From assembly GCA_016839865.1 (NCBI GenBank), contig JAEOTN010000247.1:1-28223 (forward strand): a stretch of 28,223 bases of DNA. The letters run 5' to 3'. Source of the stretch: Promethearchaeota archaeon. GTDB lineage: Archaea > Asgardarchaeota > Lokiarchaeia > Sigynarchaeales > MK-D1. The notes beneath the pieces are model-generated. The model ran no database searches. It was not told where the DNA came from and saw nothing but the letters and a program-made list of their open reading frames with translations. The translations under genes were made by a program, and so were the position numbers. This document shows positions 16,675 through 24,030 of this stretch, piece by piece (the first letter of the stretch is position 1; every line of letters starts with the position of its first letter).

Positions 16675-18396
16675 ATGCCCAAAATCACCGAAATTATTGC
16701 AGATATGTTGACACAAGCAGGTCTTGATCATGTATTTGGTCTACCTGGAGGAGTTGCACCATTCTTATTTGAGGAATTCTATAAGCGTCCGATGGAATTC
16801 ACTACAGTTGTTGCACGTCATGAAGGCGCTGCAGCTGTAATGGCTGATATGTATGGACGTATGACAGGTAAACCTGGTATTCTAGTTGGTCAAGGTATAT
16901 GGATGGGGACAAATGGGGGATATGGGATAGTTGAATCCTTTTTTGCCGGAATTCCTTTAGTGGTAATTACGGAATATTCTGATTGGTATGGAATCAATCA
17001 TCATGGACCTTATCAATCAGGTACAGGAGAATATGGGACTGCAGATTTACGGGCTTTATATGGTTCATACTGTAAATATGTGACTGAAGCAAACTCTCCA
17101 AAGGAACTACTCTATGCTATTCAGCTTGCAATCAAACATGCAACTACTGGTCGACCTGGACCTGCAGTAGTTATAGCTAAATGGAATGTAATGCTTGCTT
17201 CGGTAGATACTATGAGTGACGCTGAACCACCTTTATGGCCATTGGACGGATATTTACGAGTAAGTCGTCCTTCTATTAGTTCTAAGGATGCAGAAACTAT
17301 TGCAGAGAAATTAATCGATGCAAAAAATCCTGTGATGATGTGTGGAAGAGGAACATTTGCATCTAAAGCACATAAAGAAGTCTTAGAAATTGTAGAATTG
17401 CTTGGCATGCCTGTAGCAACTAGCTATGGAGGTAAAGGAATTATTGCTGAAACGCACGATCTTGCCCTTGGAACAACAGGGGCACTAAGCCAACTTCTAG
17501 CAAATGAGAAAATTGGAGAAGCTGATGTGATTTTCGTTGTGGGTTCTGCATTAGCCCCAGATAATACAATGAATTGCAGTAGTGATTTTATTGATCCAAT
17601 TCGTCAAAAAATAATCCAGATAGACATCGAACCATTGAATGCAGGTTGGACGTATCCTATTGATATCGGAGTTACATCTGACGCGAAATTAGCACTTCAA
17701 GAAATTATTCGTATTATAAAAGAGAAAAAACCCAACATTGATGTTAAAGCGAGAATCAATGATTTAGTAAAACGCAAGACAGTCCCTGAGAACGAATGGT
17801 TCCACCATAAAATGATGGATCAAGATCCAAAAGAAACACCAATCAATCCAGAGGTCGTAGTTAAAATCATAAATGAAGTCATACGCGATAACGATAAATT
17901 AGTACTAGGTGCAGGTAATAATCGTATGTGGTTTACGAAATTATTCCAAACGAAAGTTGCAGGACAATTAATTGGACCTTTTGGGGCAGCAGGAATGGGT
18001 TGGGCATCGAGTGCTGCAATGACTTCCTCCATGATTCATAAAGAGGGAAAAACTATAGCTGTCGAGGGAGATGGGTCAATGCTTATGTGTCTTTATAATT
18101 TTGAGACAATGAAGCAATATGGGTTTGATCCTATTATTGTCATTATTAACAATGGATGCTTCGGAAACGTGCGAGATTATTTATCAAGTAAAGGTAGGAA
18201 ATTCTGTGATTATGAACGACCGAATTTTGCAGCCATTGCAGAAGCAATGGGGATAAAAGGAGTTAATGTGTTTGAAGCAGATGAATTACGCAAGGAATTG
18301 AAAGAAGCTCTTACTAAAGATTATCCTATAATCATTGATGTGGAGGTAAAACCTGCTTCCCATATGCGAATTCGAACTAAAAAGAAAATCAACTAA
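16675..18396 (+). CDS. Thiamine-diphosphate enzyme, acetolactate synthase / 2-oxoacid decarboxylase-like
   Basis: TPP-dependent enzyme of 573 aa with the three domains of the AHAS/POX family. The N-terminal PYR domain has FGLPGG (21-26) and the catalytic Glu E50 in ARHEGAA. The central domain includes VMMCGRGTFASKA. The C-terminal PP domain has the TPP/Mg motif GDGSML...NN (around 463-492). The region after the catalytic Glu (QGIWMGTNGGYGIVESF, YQSGTGEYGT) differs from canonical IlvB, and no regulatory IlvN subunit is encoded here, so branched-chain biosynthesis is unlikely. Directly behind AOR (TAA followed at once by ATG), with GGAGGAG inside the AOR 3' end, it probably decarboxylates a 2-oxoacid to an aldehyde for AOR, or makes an acyloin (inference). 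Substrate not assignable. Confidence 0.88.
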   Translation: MPKITEIIADMLTQAGLDHVFGLPGGVAPFLFEEFYKRPMEFTTVVARHEGAAAVMADMYGRMTGKPGILVGQGIWMGTNGGYGIVESFFAGIPLVVITEYSDWYGINHHGPYQSGTGEYGTADLRALYGSYCKYVTEANSPKELLYAIQLAIKHATTGRPGPAVVIAKWNVMLASVDTMSDAEPPLWPLDGYLRVSRPSISSKDAETIAEKLIDAKNPVMMCGRGTFASKAHKEVLEIVELLGMPVATSYGGKGIIAETHDLALGTTGALSQLLANEKIGEADVIFVVGSALAPDNTMNCSSDFIDPIRQKIIQIDIEPLNAGWTYPIDIGVTSDAKLALQEIIRIIKEKKPNIDVKARINDLVKRKTVPENEWFHHKMMDQDPKETPINPEVVVKIINEVIRDNDKLVLGAGNNRMWFTKLFQTKVAGQLIGPFGAAGMGWASSAAMTSSMIHKEGKTIAVEGDGSMLMCLYNFETMKQYGFDPIIVIINNGCFGNVRDYLSSKGRKFCDYERPNFAAIAEAMGIKGVNVFEADELRKELKEALTKDYPIIIDVEVKPASHMRIRTKKKIN

Positions 18397-18409
18397 TAAT
18401 GGATAAATA

Positions 18410-19381
18410 ATGGATAAACAAGAAAAAATGGCACGTGGAGCTAGAACGATAGTTCAAACCTGTGCCAAAGTGAAAGCTGGAGAATCGGTTGTAATTCTTA
18501 CTGAATCTGTAATGGAATCAATTGCCAATGTAGTTGCTTCAGAAATTGTAAAGGTCGGAGCAGAACCAATCATAATTTCCATGATTCCTCGAACCTCAGA
18601 TGGTCAAGAACCGCCTAAAACCGCAGCAGAAGCGATGTTCGTAAGTGATGTGTTTATTACTGCTGTGAAAACATCTATCACTCATACAAATGCGGTGAAG
18701 AAGGCGGTGAAGAATGGTTCACGTGGTATTCTCATGACTCAGTTTACTGAAGAAATTCTTATGGGTGGGGGAATCGAAGCAGATTTTGAAAGTCTTGCTC
18801 CAGTGTGTAAAAAATTTGCGAAAATCTTGGAAGATGGTGATCATGTGCATCTCTCTACTAAAAATGGAACTGATCTAACATATTCTGCAAAGGGAAGAAG
18901 AGGAAATGCATTATATGGTCTCGTAGAGTCAGGTCAATTTTCAACGGTACCAACGATAGAAGCAAACTGCTCCCCACTTGAAGGAACTGCCAATGGAATA
19001 ATTGTTGCAGATGCAAGTATTCCATATATAGGAATTGGTGTATTGAAAGAACCGGTTAAATGTATTGTCAAAGATGGGTTTATTACTTCAATTGAAGGAG
19101 GAGAACAAGCTCAAATCCTGGTTGAAGATCTTAAAGCGAAAAATGATCCCAATGTATACAACATTGCAGAGATGGGGATTGGATTAAATCCGAAGTGTTC
19201 CTTCAGGGGTATAATGCTTGAGGATGAGGGTGTGCTAGGTTCTGTTCATATTGGAATTGGAACAAGCATTACATTAGGTGGAAATGTGAAGGCAAAATCC
19301 CATTATGATCTTATTATGAAAGATGGATCTATTGAGGTAGATGGCAAAATCATTTTAAAAGATGGTAAAATTATGGTTTAA
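18410..19381 (+). CDS. M29 aminopeptidase / NicX-like metalloenzyme
   Basis: A 323-aa protein of the superfamily that joins M29 leucyl aminopeptidases (AmpS, aminopeptidase T) and NicX-type 2,5-dihydroxypyridine dioxygenases. Seen: ANCSPLEGTANG (185-196), AEMGIGLNPK (253-262), LEDEGVLGSVHIGIG (270-284) and KSHYD (296-300). H280 with H298-x-D300 resembles the metal triad of NicX, and the length also suits the NicX side (M29 peptidases are nearer 370-410 aa). A peptidase or a ring-opening or hydrolytic role is therefore open. It follows the TPP gene by 13 bp and ends the operon. The junction holds a tandem copy of TAATGGATAAA, so a three-codon mini-ORF (ATG GAT AAA TAA, 18399-18410) overlaps the true ATG by one base. 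Confidence 0.82.
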   Translation: MDKQEKMARGARTIVQTCAKVKAGESVVILTESVMESIANVVASEIVKVGAEPIIISMIPRTSDGQEPPKTAAEAMFVSDVFITAVKTSITHTNAVKKAVKNGSRGILMTQFTEEILMGGGIEADFESLAPVCKKFAKILEDGDHVHLSTKNGTDLTYSAKGRRGNALYGLVESGQFSTVPTIEANCSPLEGTANGIIVADASIPYIGIGVLKEPVKCIVKDGFITSIEGGEQAQILVEDLKAKNDPNVYNIAEMGIGLNPKCSFRGIMLEDEGVLGSVHIGIGTSITLGGNVKAKSHYDLIMKDGSIEVDGKIILKDGKIMV

Positions 19382-19388
19382 ATGAGTG

Positions 19389-19505
19389 TTACTCCTCTAA
19401 TTTTCTTTTTATATACCGTAGCATCGCAGGTTTAAGTGTATCGAAATATTTCTGACCCATTTCTTTGCCAGATCCTCGTTGATGTGTATTCGTCTGATCT
19501 GACAA
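19389..19505 (-). CDS. Possible small protein of 38 aa (TTG start)
   Basis: Reading the minus strand gives an open frame from TTG (19503-19505) to TAA (19389-19391): MSDQTNTHQRGSGKEMGQ... ending LRYIKRKLEE. The composition is that of a real polar, basic protein end rather than of random AT-rich DNA (few Phe/Leu/Ile runs, alternating charge). An in-frame TGA lies four codons upstream of the TTG, so it is either a small gene with a TTG start or the surviving 3' end of a decayed gene. I do not recognise a family. It would be tail-to-tail with the M29/NicX-like gene, seven bases away. Low confidence. Confidence 0.3.
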   Translation of the reverse strand: MSDQTNTHQRGSGKEMGQKYFDTLKPAMLRYIKRKLEE

Positions 19506-19558
19506 TGTTTTTATTCATACTAATCACATCAATGTAAGTTGTTTTTAGTATAAAAATT

Positions 19559-19578
19559 TCTATATAGATCTACATAGA
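19559..19578. promoter_or_regulatory. 20-bp near-perfect palindrome upstream of the second GPH transporter
   Basis: TCTATATAGATCTACATAGA matches its own reverse complement except at one symmetric pair, and the symmetry extends one more base on each side. It contains both the AGATCT and the CTATATAG cores seen at 14769 and 13625. A TATA-like CTATAAATAG follows at 19590-19600, so the palindrome sits just upstream of the promoter, as an activator site would. Confidence 0.55.
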
Positions 19579-19589
19579 ATCCAGAAAAA

Positions 19590-19600
19590 ACTATAAATAG
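19590..19600 (+). promoter_or_regulatory. Putative TATA box of the second GPH transporter gene
   Basis: ACTATAAATAG is a good archaeal box A. Transcription would start near 19620, giving a leader of about 40 bases before the ATG at 19664. Confidence 0.5.
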
Positions 19601-19663
19601 ACCTTTCACCAACTAAGAATAATCATTTTATTGTCAAATAATTGAAAATGATGTGAATTTATT

Positions 19664-21127
19664 ATGAGTGAAACCTCGTCAAAAACAGATTTTTCTCAAT
19701 ATGATGGTTGGGAGCGACGAAATAAATCCCACCTAACCATGGCATCCTATGCTTTCGGTTCATTTGCAGTGGAACTAGTTTCTAATAGTTTTGGAGGTCT
19801 CTATTTCTTCTTTTATGAAACAGAACTTTTGCTAGGTCCAATTTTCATCCTCGTGGCTAATGTATTATTCGCAATCTATAATGCAGTTAATGATCCATTA
19901 ATAGGATTCATCTCAGAGAAAAGAAGACCATTTTGGAAGAAATGGGGAAAAAGAGGTCTTTGGACAGCTATTTCCATCCCGTTAATTTATCTTTGTTATA
20001 TTGCGGTTTTCAACATACCAGTCGCTATGCAAAAACCCGGTTGCTATACGGAATATTGCCAGCCAGCTTGGTTTTACGACTATCTGATGTTTCTGTGGTT
20101 GTTTTTCATGTTATGTCTTGCAGACACGTTTTATTCCCTCTTCTACGTGCATTGGATGTCCGAATTTCCAGAAAAATTCCGAGATGACAAGACTAAGCGA
20201 AAAGCGAACGTTTGGAGATTGTATTTAGCGATTGCAGCTGTACTTGTTGGAAATCTTTTACCCCCAATGCTTTTCGATTACGATGACGTAGCTTCCTATG
20301 GATTTATGGCTTTAATTATAGGCGCAATAGCTATATTACCAAGTGCAGGTGTCATCTATGGAACACGTCAAAGTCCGCGGAGAAAAGCAATTGAATGGGA
20401 GTCAGGAGAGGAAAAACAGCAATCTCTTTGGAAATATTTCAAAATGGGGATAGGAACTAAGAGTTATGTTGCTTATTTGTGCTTTTACATCGGAAATAAG
20501 CTTTGGGATCAATTCGTTCTCGGTAACGTGAATTACTTCAATAAATATATCTTAGTTAGGTCATCTGATGATGTAACGATACTACTTGCTTTATTTATAG
20601 TAGGTCAAATAGTGTCGGTACCTGTGTGGACAATAATTTCCAAAAAGATAGGGTTCCGAAAGACTATGATCTTCGCAGGATTCGGGCAAGCTATTATGAC
20701 ATCACCGTTTATATTCATCCAAGATTATACCGTCTCCATGCCTTTCTTTTTCATTGCAGGTTTCGGTAATGGAGGAATGTGGACGATGCTCGCTCCAGTC
20801 TTTGCTGAAGTCCTAGATGAACTTAGTACCAAAACAGGAAAACGAGATTCTGGAGTGTTTGTAGGAATCAATATTTTCTTTGGACGATTGATGATAATTG
20901 TATTTACCGTTGTTACTCTTGGTATTCACTATTGGACTGGATTTGATGCAGATTTGGAACTTGGGCAACTACAAAATCCAGAAGCAGCATTTGGTATTCG
21001 TGCACTATTTGCATTAATTCCATCAGTCGGTTTAGCAATTTTCATTGGTCTTTTTGCATTGATATATGACATCAGAGGACAAAAGAAGATTGAGATTGAG
21101 AAAAAGAAAGCCGAATTAGGAATCTAA
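19664..21127 (+). CDS. MFS transporter, GPH (MFS_2) type, second copy
   Basis: Membrane symporter of 487 aa with about twelve hydrophobic segments. The family signature VNDPLIGFISEKRRP (75-89) is the NDP...G...(D/E)(K/R)R loop of GPH symporters. It is paralogous to the transporter at 9969, sharing the layout and the late KTGKRDSGVFVGI...FFGR motif (matching LTGKRDEGIFTGIRTFFGR in the first copy). It has an insert of about 25 residues between helices 3 and 4 containing two Cys (PGCYTEYCQP) that could form an external disulphide. It has its own promoter and upstream palindrome, and ends before a 13-T run. The substrate is unknown; adjacent catabolic genes suggest an amino-acid-derived or organic-anion substrate (inference). 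Confidence 0.9.
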   Translation: MSETSSKTDFSQYDGWERRNKSHLTMASYAFGSFAVELVSNSFGGLYFFFYETELLLGPIFILVANVLFAIYNAVNDPLIGFISEKRRPFWKKWGKRGLWTAISIPLIYLCYIAVFNIPVAMQKPGCYTEYCQPAWFYDYLMFLWLFFMLCLADTFYSLFYVHWMSEFPEKFRDDKTKRKANVWRLYLAIAAVLVGNLLPPMLFDYDDVASYGFMALIIGAIAILPSAGVIYGTRQSPRRKAIEWESGEEKQQSLWKYFKMGIGTKSYVAYLCFYIGNKLWDQFVLGNVNYFNKYILVRSSDDVTILLALFIVGQIVSVPVWTIISKKIGFRKTMIFAGFGQAIMTSPFIFIQDYTVSMPFFFIAGFGNGGMWTMLAPVFAEVLDELSTKTGKRDSGVFVGINIFFGRLMIIVFTVVTLGIHYWTGFDADLELGQLQNPEAAFGIRALFALIPSVGLAIFIGLFALIYDIRGQKKIEIEKKKAELGI

Positions 21128-21134
21128 ATATCTC

Positions 21135-21147
21135 TTTTTTTTTTTTT
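21135..21147 (+). terminator. Poly-T terminator after the second GPH transporter
   Basis: Thirteen consecutive T, starting seven bases after the TAA at 21127, are a classic archaeal intrinsic terminator. Confidence 0.7.
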
Positions 21148-21259
21148 AATCCGTCCTATATTCGGGTACCTCGATTAGTAGTATATGGATCGATAATTCT
21201 ACTTTTGTGACCTTTGGGAATCGAATTCACAATAACCTAATCTATTCTACTTTTTCGTT

Positions 21260-21268
21260 CTATAAAAT
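21260..21268 (+). promoter_or_regulatory. Possible TATA box for the aminotransferase-Kce operon
   Basis: CTATAAAAT in the 233-bp gap after the transporter would start transcription near 21292, giving a leader of about 70 bases. The rest of the gap (21148-21260) shows no ORF, no ATCTATA palindrome and no evident SECIS-like GC-rich hairpin. Confidence 0.4.
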
Positions 21269-21360
21269 CAAAGAGCATTGGTAAATAGGAAATTCCATCG
21301 GGAAATACAAGATTTAAAGAGATGAGTAGATTAAGATGACCATACTTTGTACTCTAAGTG

Positions 21361-22626
21361 ATGGAAGGCATGGTTGACAAATTAAACTTAACAAATACAT
21401 TCAAATTGTATGAAGAAGCTTTGGATCTCATCCCAGGAGCAATTTTAGGGATTCGTAGACCATATAATTTTGTGGAAGGGGAATATCCCATCTTTTTTCA
21501 GACAGCGAAAGGTTGAAAAGTAATCGATGTTGATGGTAATGAATATAATGATCATCTATGTGCCTATGGTCCCATTATTATCGGTCATCGGGAAGAAGAA
21601 ATAGACAATGCGGTAATAAATCAAATAAAAGACCATGGATTTTGTTTTTCTTTGACCCAACCTGTGCAAAATAAACTAGGAAAAGTTCTAAGAAATTTAA
21701 TACCTTGTGCTGAAAAAATGGTTTTACTGAAAATGGGATCAGATGCGACCACTGCTGCAGTTCGGGTTGCACGTGCTTATACGAAACGAGTGAAAATATT
21801 GAAAGCACCAACTTACGCAGGATGGCATGACTGGAGCTCAGATGTCTATGGAATCAAAGCAGGAATTCCAGAAAAAGTACGTAAAGACACAATAGAATTC
21901 GAATTTAATGACCTTGATCATGTTGAACAATTACTGAAGCAACATAAAGATGAAGTTGCAGCCGTATTAATGACACCAATTAATACACCGGGAGGAGATT
22001 TAGTAGAACTCCCAGAACCTGGTTATCTCAAAGCGATGAAAAATCTTGCACATGAATATGGTGCAGTGTTTATATTTGACGAAATTCGCACTGGATTTCG
22101 AGTGAATATTGGAGGTGCACAAAAAGAATATGGTGTGACACCTGATCTAGCATGTTTCGGTAAAGCTATGGGAAATGGATATCCGATCAGCACATTGGTT
22201 GGAAAGGCTGAAATTATGAATGTTTTAGAACATGATGTGTTCTTAAGCTCGACTTTTTTCCCAAACAGTTTATCGCAAGTTGCTTCTTTGAAAACGATAG
22301 AGTTCATGCAAAAAAATAATGTGATTAGCACCATTAAGAAACGAGGAGCCCTTCTCGAAAAAAGGATCAGAGAAAGCATTGAAACCAGTGGGGTTCCAGC
22401 AACATATTCTGGAGGAGGTTTAATGCCTTACATTACCTTCCAGCGAGATGAAAAGAAATTATATAAAGAACTTCGTGAAGAATTTTACCGCCAATTAATC
22501 CGTCGAAGAGTATTCCTCCAACCTTATCATCATGGATATATCTGCTACCGTCATACAGAAGATGATTTGAAATATACCACTGACATGATTGATGAATCTC
22601 TTAAAGAAACGAAAAAATTGATGTGA
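21361..22626 (+). CDS. Class III PLP aminotransferase (GSA-aminomutase-like) with one in-frame TGA at codon 52
   Basis: A full-length class III aminotransferase (421 codons plus stop) can be read in one frame from ATG 21361 (or 21370), interrupted only by TGA at 21514-21516. Upstream of the TGA the frame has LYEEALDLIPGAILGIRRPYNF and FFQTAKG; downstream KVIDVDGNEYNDHLCAYGPIIIGHREEE, both typical GSAM N-terminal sequence. The phosphate-binding KMGSDATTAAVRVAR, YAGWHDW, FDEIRTGFR and Schiff-base Lys in CFGKAMGNGYP (K268) all follow, so the catalytic core is intact. No ATG lies between the TGA and the catalytic region; the first alternative start is a TTG at 21652, giving 324 aa without the N-terminal domain. 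The stop is a nonsense mutation, sequencing error or recoded codon. The gene runs into kce four bases later. The adjacent Kce suggests a beta-amino-acid transaminase making the beta-keto acid (inference). Confidence 0.8.
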
Positions 22627-22630
22627 TTAC

Positions 22631-23455
22631 ATGGAAAAACTCATCATCACCGCTGCAATAACCGGGGCAGAAGTGGCCAAAGAGCAGAATCCGAACGTAC
22701 CTTACACAGTAGAAGAAATTGGGATTCAAGCTGAATCCGCATATAAAGCAGGTGCTAGCGTGATCCACCTCCACGTTCGATATGATGATGGTACCCCCAC
22801 ACAAGATAAAGAACGATTCCGAGAATGTATAACAGAAATTCGAAAACGATGTCCTGATGTGATAATTCTTCCATCAACTGGGGGAGCAGTGGGAATGACT
22901 GCAGATGAACGATTACAGCCCATTTTTCTTGATCCCACCCCGAAAATTGCGACTTTAGATTGTGGTACTGTTAATTTTGGTGGTGATGAGATATTTGTGA
23001 ACACAGAAAACATGATCATGGAGTTTGCAGAAAAGTTTAATGAATTGGGAATTAAACCGGAATTGGAAATATTTGATGTAGGGATGATCGATACCGTAAA
23101 GCGGCTTTCTAAGAAAGGTTATTTCAAAGCGCCATTTCATTTCAATTTAGTTTTAGGTGTAACAGGAGGTATTGCTGCCTCAAAAGAGAATCTTATATTT
23201 CTTGTGAATTCTTTACCAGAAAGTAGTACATATACTGTTACTGCACTCGGTCGACATGAATTTCCAATGGTTTCTTTGTCTATTGCTATGGGAGGGCACG
23301 CACGAGTCGGTTTTGAGGATAATTTGTATCTTTCCAAAGGAGTGTTAGCCAAGTCTAATGGAGAGTTGGTAGAAAAAGTTGTACAGATAGCAAAAAATGT
23401 GGGTAGAAAGATTGCAAATCCTTCAGAAGCCCTAAAAATTTTGAAAATTTATTAA
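22631..23455 (+). CDS. kce: 3-keto-5-aminohexanoate cleavage enzyme (BKACE family)
   Basis: Zinc-dependent beta-keto acid cleavage enzyme of 274 aa. It condenses a beta-keto acid with acetyl-CoA and cleaves it to acetoacetate and a new acyl-CoA; for Kce, 3-keto-5-aminohexanoate gives 3-aminobutyryl-CoA in lysine fermentation. Evidence: N-terminal ITAAITGAE with E14, the residue that in characterised Kce binds the substrate amino group; the zinc site VIHLHVR (H46, H48) plus E229 in GGHARVGFEDN; PSTGGAVG (81-88); LDCGTVNFG (109-117). These positions match my recollection of the Cloacimonas enzyme nearly residue for residue. It is translationally linked to the upstream aminotransferase (four-base gap). 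No kamA, kamDE, kdd or kal is in the window, so lysine as ultimate source is inferred. Confidence 0.92.
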   Translation: MEKLIITAAITGAEVAKEQNPNVPYTVEEIGIQAESAYKAGASVIHLHVRYDDGTPTQDKERFRECITEIRKRCPDVIILPSTGGAVGMTADERLQPIFLDPTPKIATLDCGTVNFGGDEIFVNTENMIMEFAEKFNELGIKPELEIFDVGMIDTVKRLSKKGYFKAPFHFNLVLGVTGGIAASKENLIFLVNSLPESSTYTVTALGRHEFPMVSLSIAMGGHARVGFEDNLYLSKGVLAKSNGELVEKVVQIAKNVGRKIANPSEALKILKIY

Positions 23456-23461
23456 AATATA

Positions 23462-23908
23462 CTACTTCTTTTGCGGAATTTCGTAATTGATTTGCCAACC
23501 GACTTTCTTTGAGTCCATGAACCTGCAGTACCATGAACCCCAAAAAGTTTTCTCAGCAGGCATGATTACTTTAATTCCACGACGATTCTTTACTTTATTC
23601 CAAATTTCGTCAAATCGTTCTTTGGAGTCAATTCCAAGCATAATGTCAACTCTACCGACTCCACGACGAATTTTTTCATCTCCGTAGCTCAAATCATCTG
23701 AAAGATAGATAGGCGCACCATCGATTTCGATATGGGCATGCATAGTGCTGCTTTCGTAGTCAAAATCTTTAGGAAATCCCCATTCCTTTCCAATATTCTT
23801 GTCGAAAGGCATGTGTGATATTAATTTTGCGTTGAAGATGGACTTATATAGCTTTATAGCCTTTTTCGCTCCACCTTTTATTATTAGATATGGTATAGTT
23901 TGTGCCAT
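23462..23908 (-). CDS. VOC-superfamily PhnB-like protein
   Basis: A 148-aa member of the vicinal-oxygen-chelate fold (PhnB / glyoxalase-like, '3-demethylubiquinone methyltransferase' domain by old naming). Seen: N-terminal strand TIPYLIIKGGAKKAIKLYKSIF with the paired betaalphabetabetabeta module; TMHAHIEIDGAPIYLSDD in the middle; FWGSWYCRFMDSKKVGWQINY at the end, equivalent to the family's FWG..Y....DP.G..W.I. Function of such small proteins is generally unknown. The start is taken at ATG 23906-23908 (MAQTIPYL), with AAGG eight bases upstream; the open frame continues 26 codons further, but that extension (MIGYKYSIKL...) falls over the promoter. Convergent with kce, six bases between the stops. 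Confidence 0.85.
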   Translation of the reverse strand: MAQTIPYLIIKGGAKKAIKLYKSIFNAKLISHMPFDKNIGKEWGFPKDFDYESSTMHAHIEIDGAPIYLSDDLSYGDEKIRRGVGRVDIMLGIDSKERFDEIWNKVKNRRGIKVIMPAEKTFWGSWYCRFMDSKKVGWQINYEIPQKK

Positions 23909-23951
23909 TTCATTCAACCTTATTTGATAGTTAATTAATTTTTTATGTAAC

Positions 23952-23970
23952 TGATTGAGTTTGATTGAGT
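23952..23970. repeat. Direct repeat TGATTGAGT x2 beside a TATA box
   Basis: Two copies of TGATTGAGT (23952-23960 and 23962-23970) with a 10-bp period lie between the TATA-like GGATATAAAT (minus strand, 23971-23980) and the start of the PhnB-like gene. The position between TATA box and transcription start is that of a repressor site. Confidence 0.4.
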
Positions 23971-23980
23971 ATTTATATCC
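23971..23980 (-). promoter_or_regulatory. Putative TATA box of the PhnB-like gene
   Basis: GGATATAAAT on the minus strand, about 65 bp upstream of the ATG at 23908. It supports that ATG over the longer open frame, whose start would lie right at the box. Confidence 0.45.
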
Positions 23981-24030
23981 TATCAAAATATTTTATGACC
24001 TATTCTTCCATACAGGAAAAATTTCATAAG

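Noticed and set aside
21148..21360. Possible SECIS element in the leader of the TGA-containing gene
   Set aside because: Looked for a GC-rich stem with a GAA/A internal loop; the gap is AT-rich and nothing convincing was seen by eye. A model search would be decisive.
21514..21516. Genome-wide reassignment of TGA to a sense codon
   Set aside because: TGA ends the methyltransferase (1623), CapA-like (4136) and this aminotransferase (22624) genes at natural protein ends, so it is a normal stop here.
22023..22379. 118-codon minus-strand open frame inside the second aminotransferase
   Set aside because: Shadow of the aminotransferase catalytic region (Lys and Asp motifs read in the plus frame); no domain of its own.
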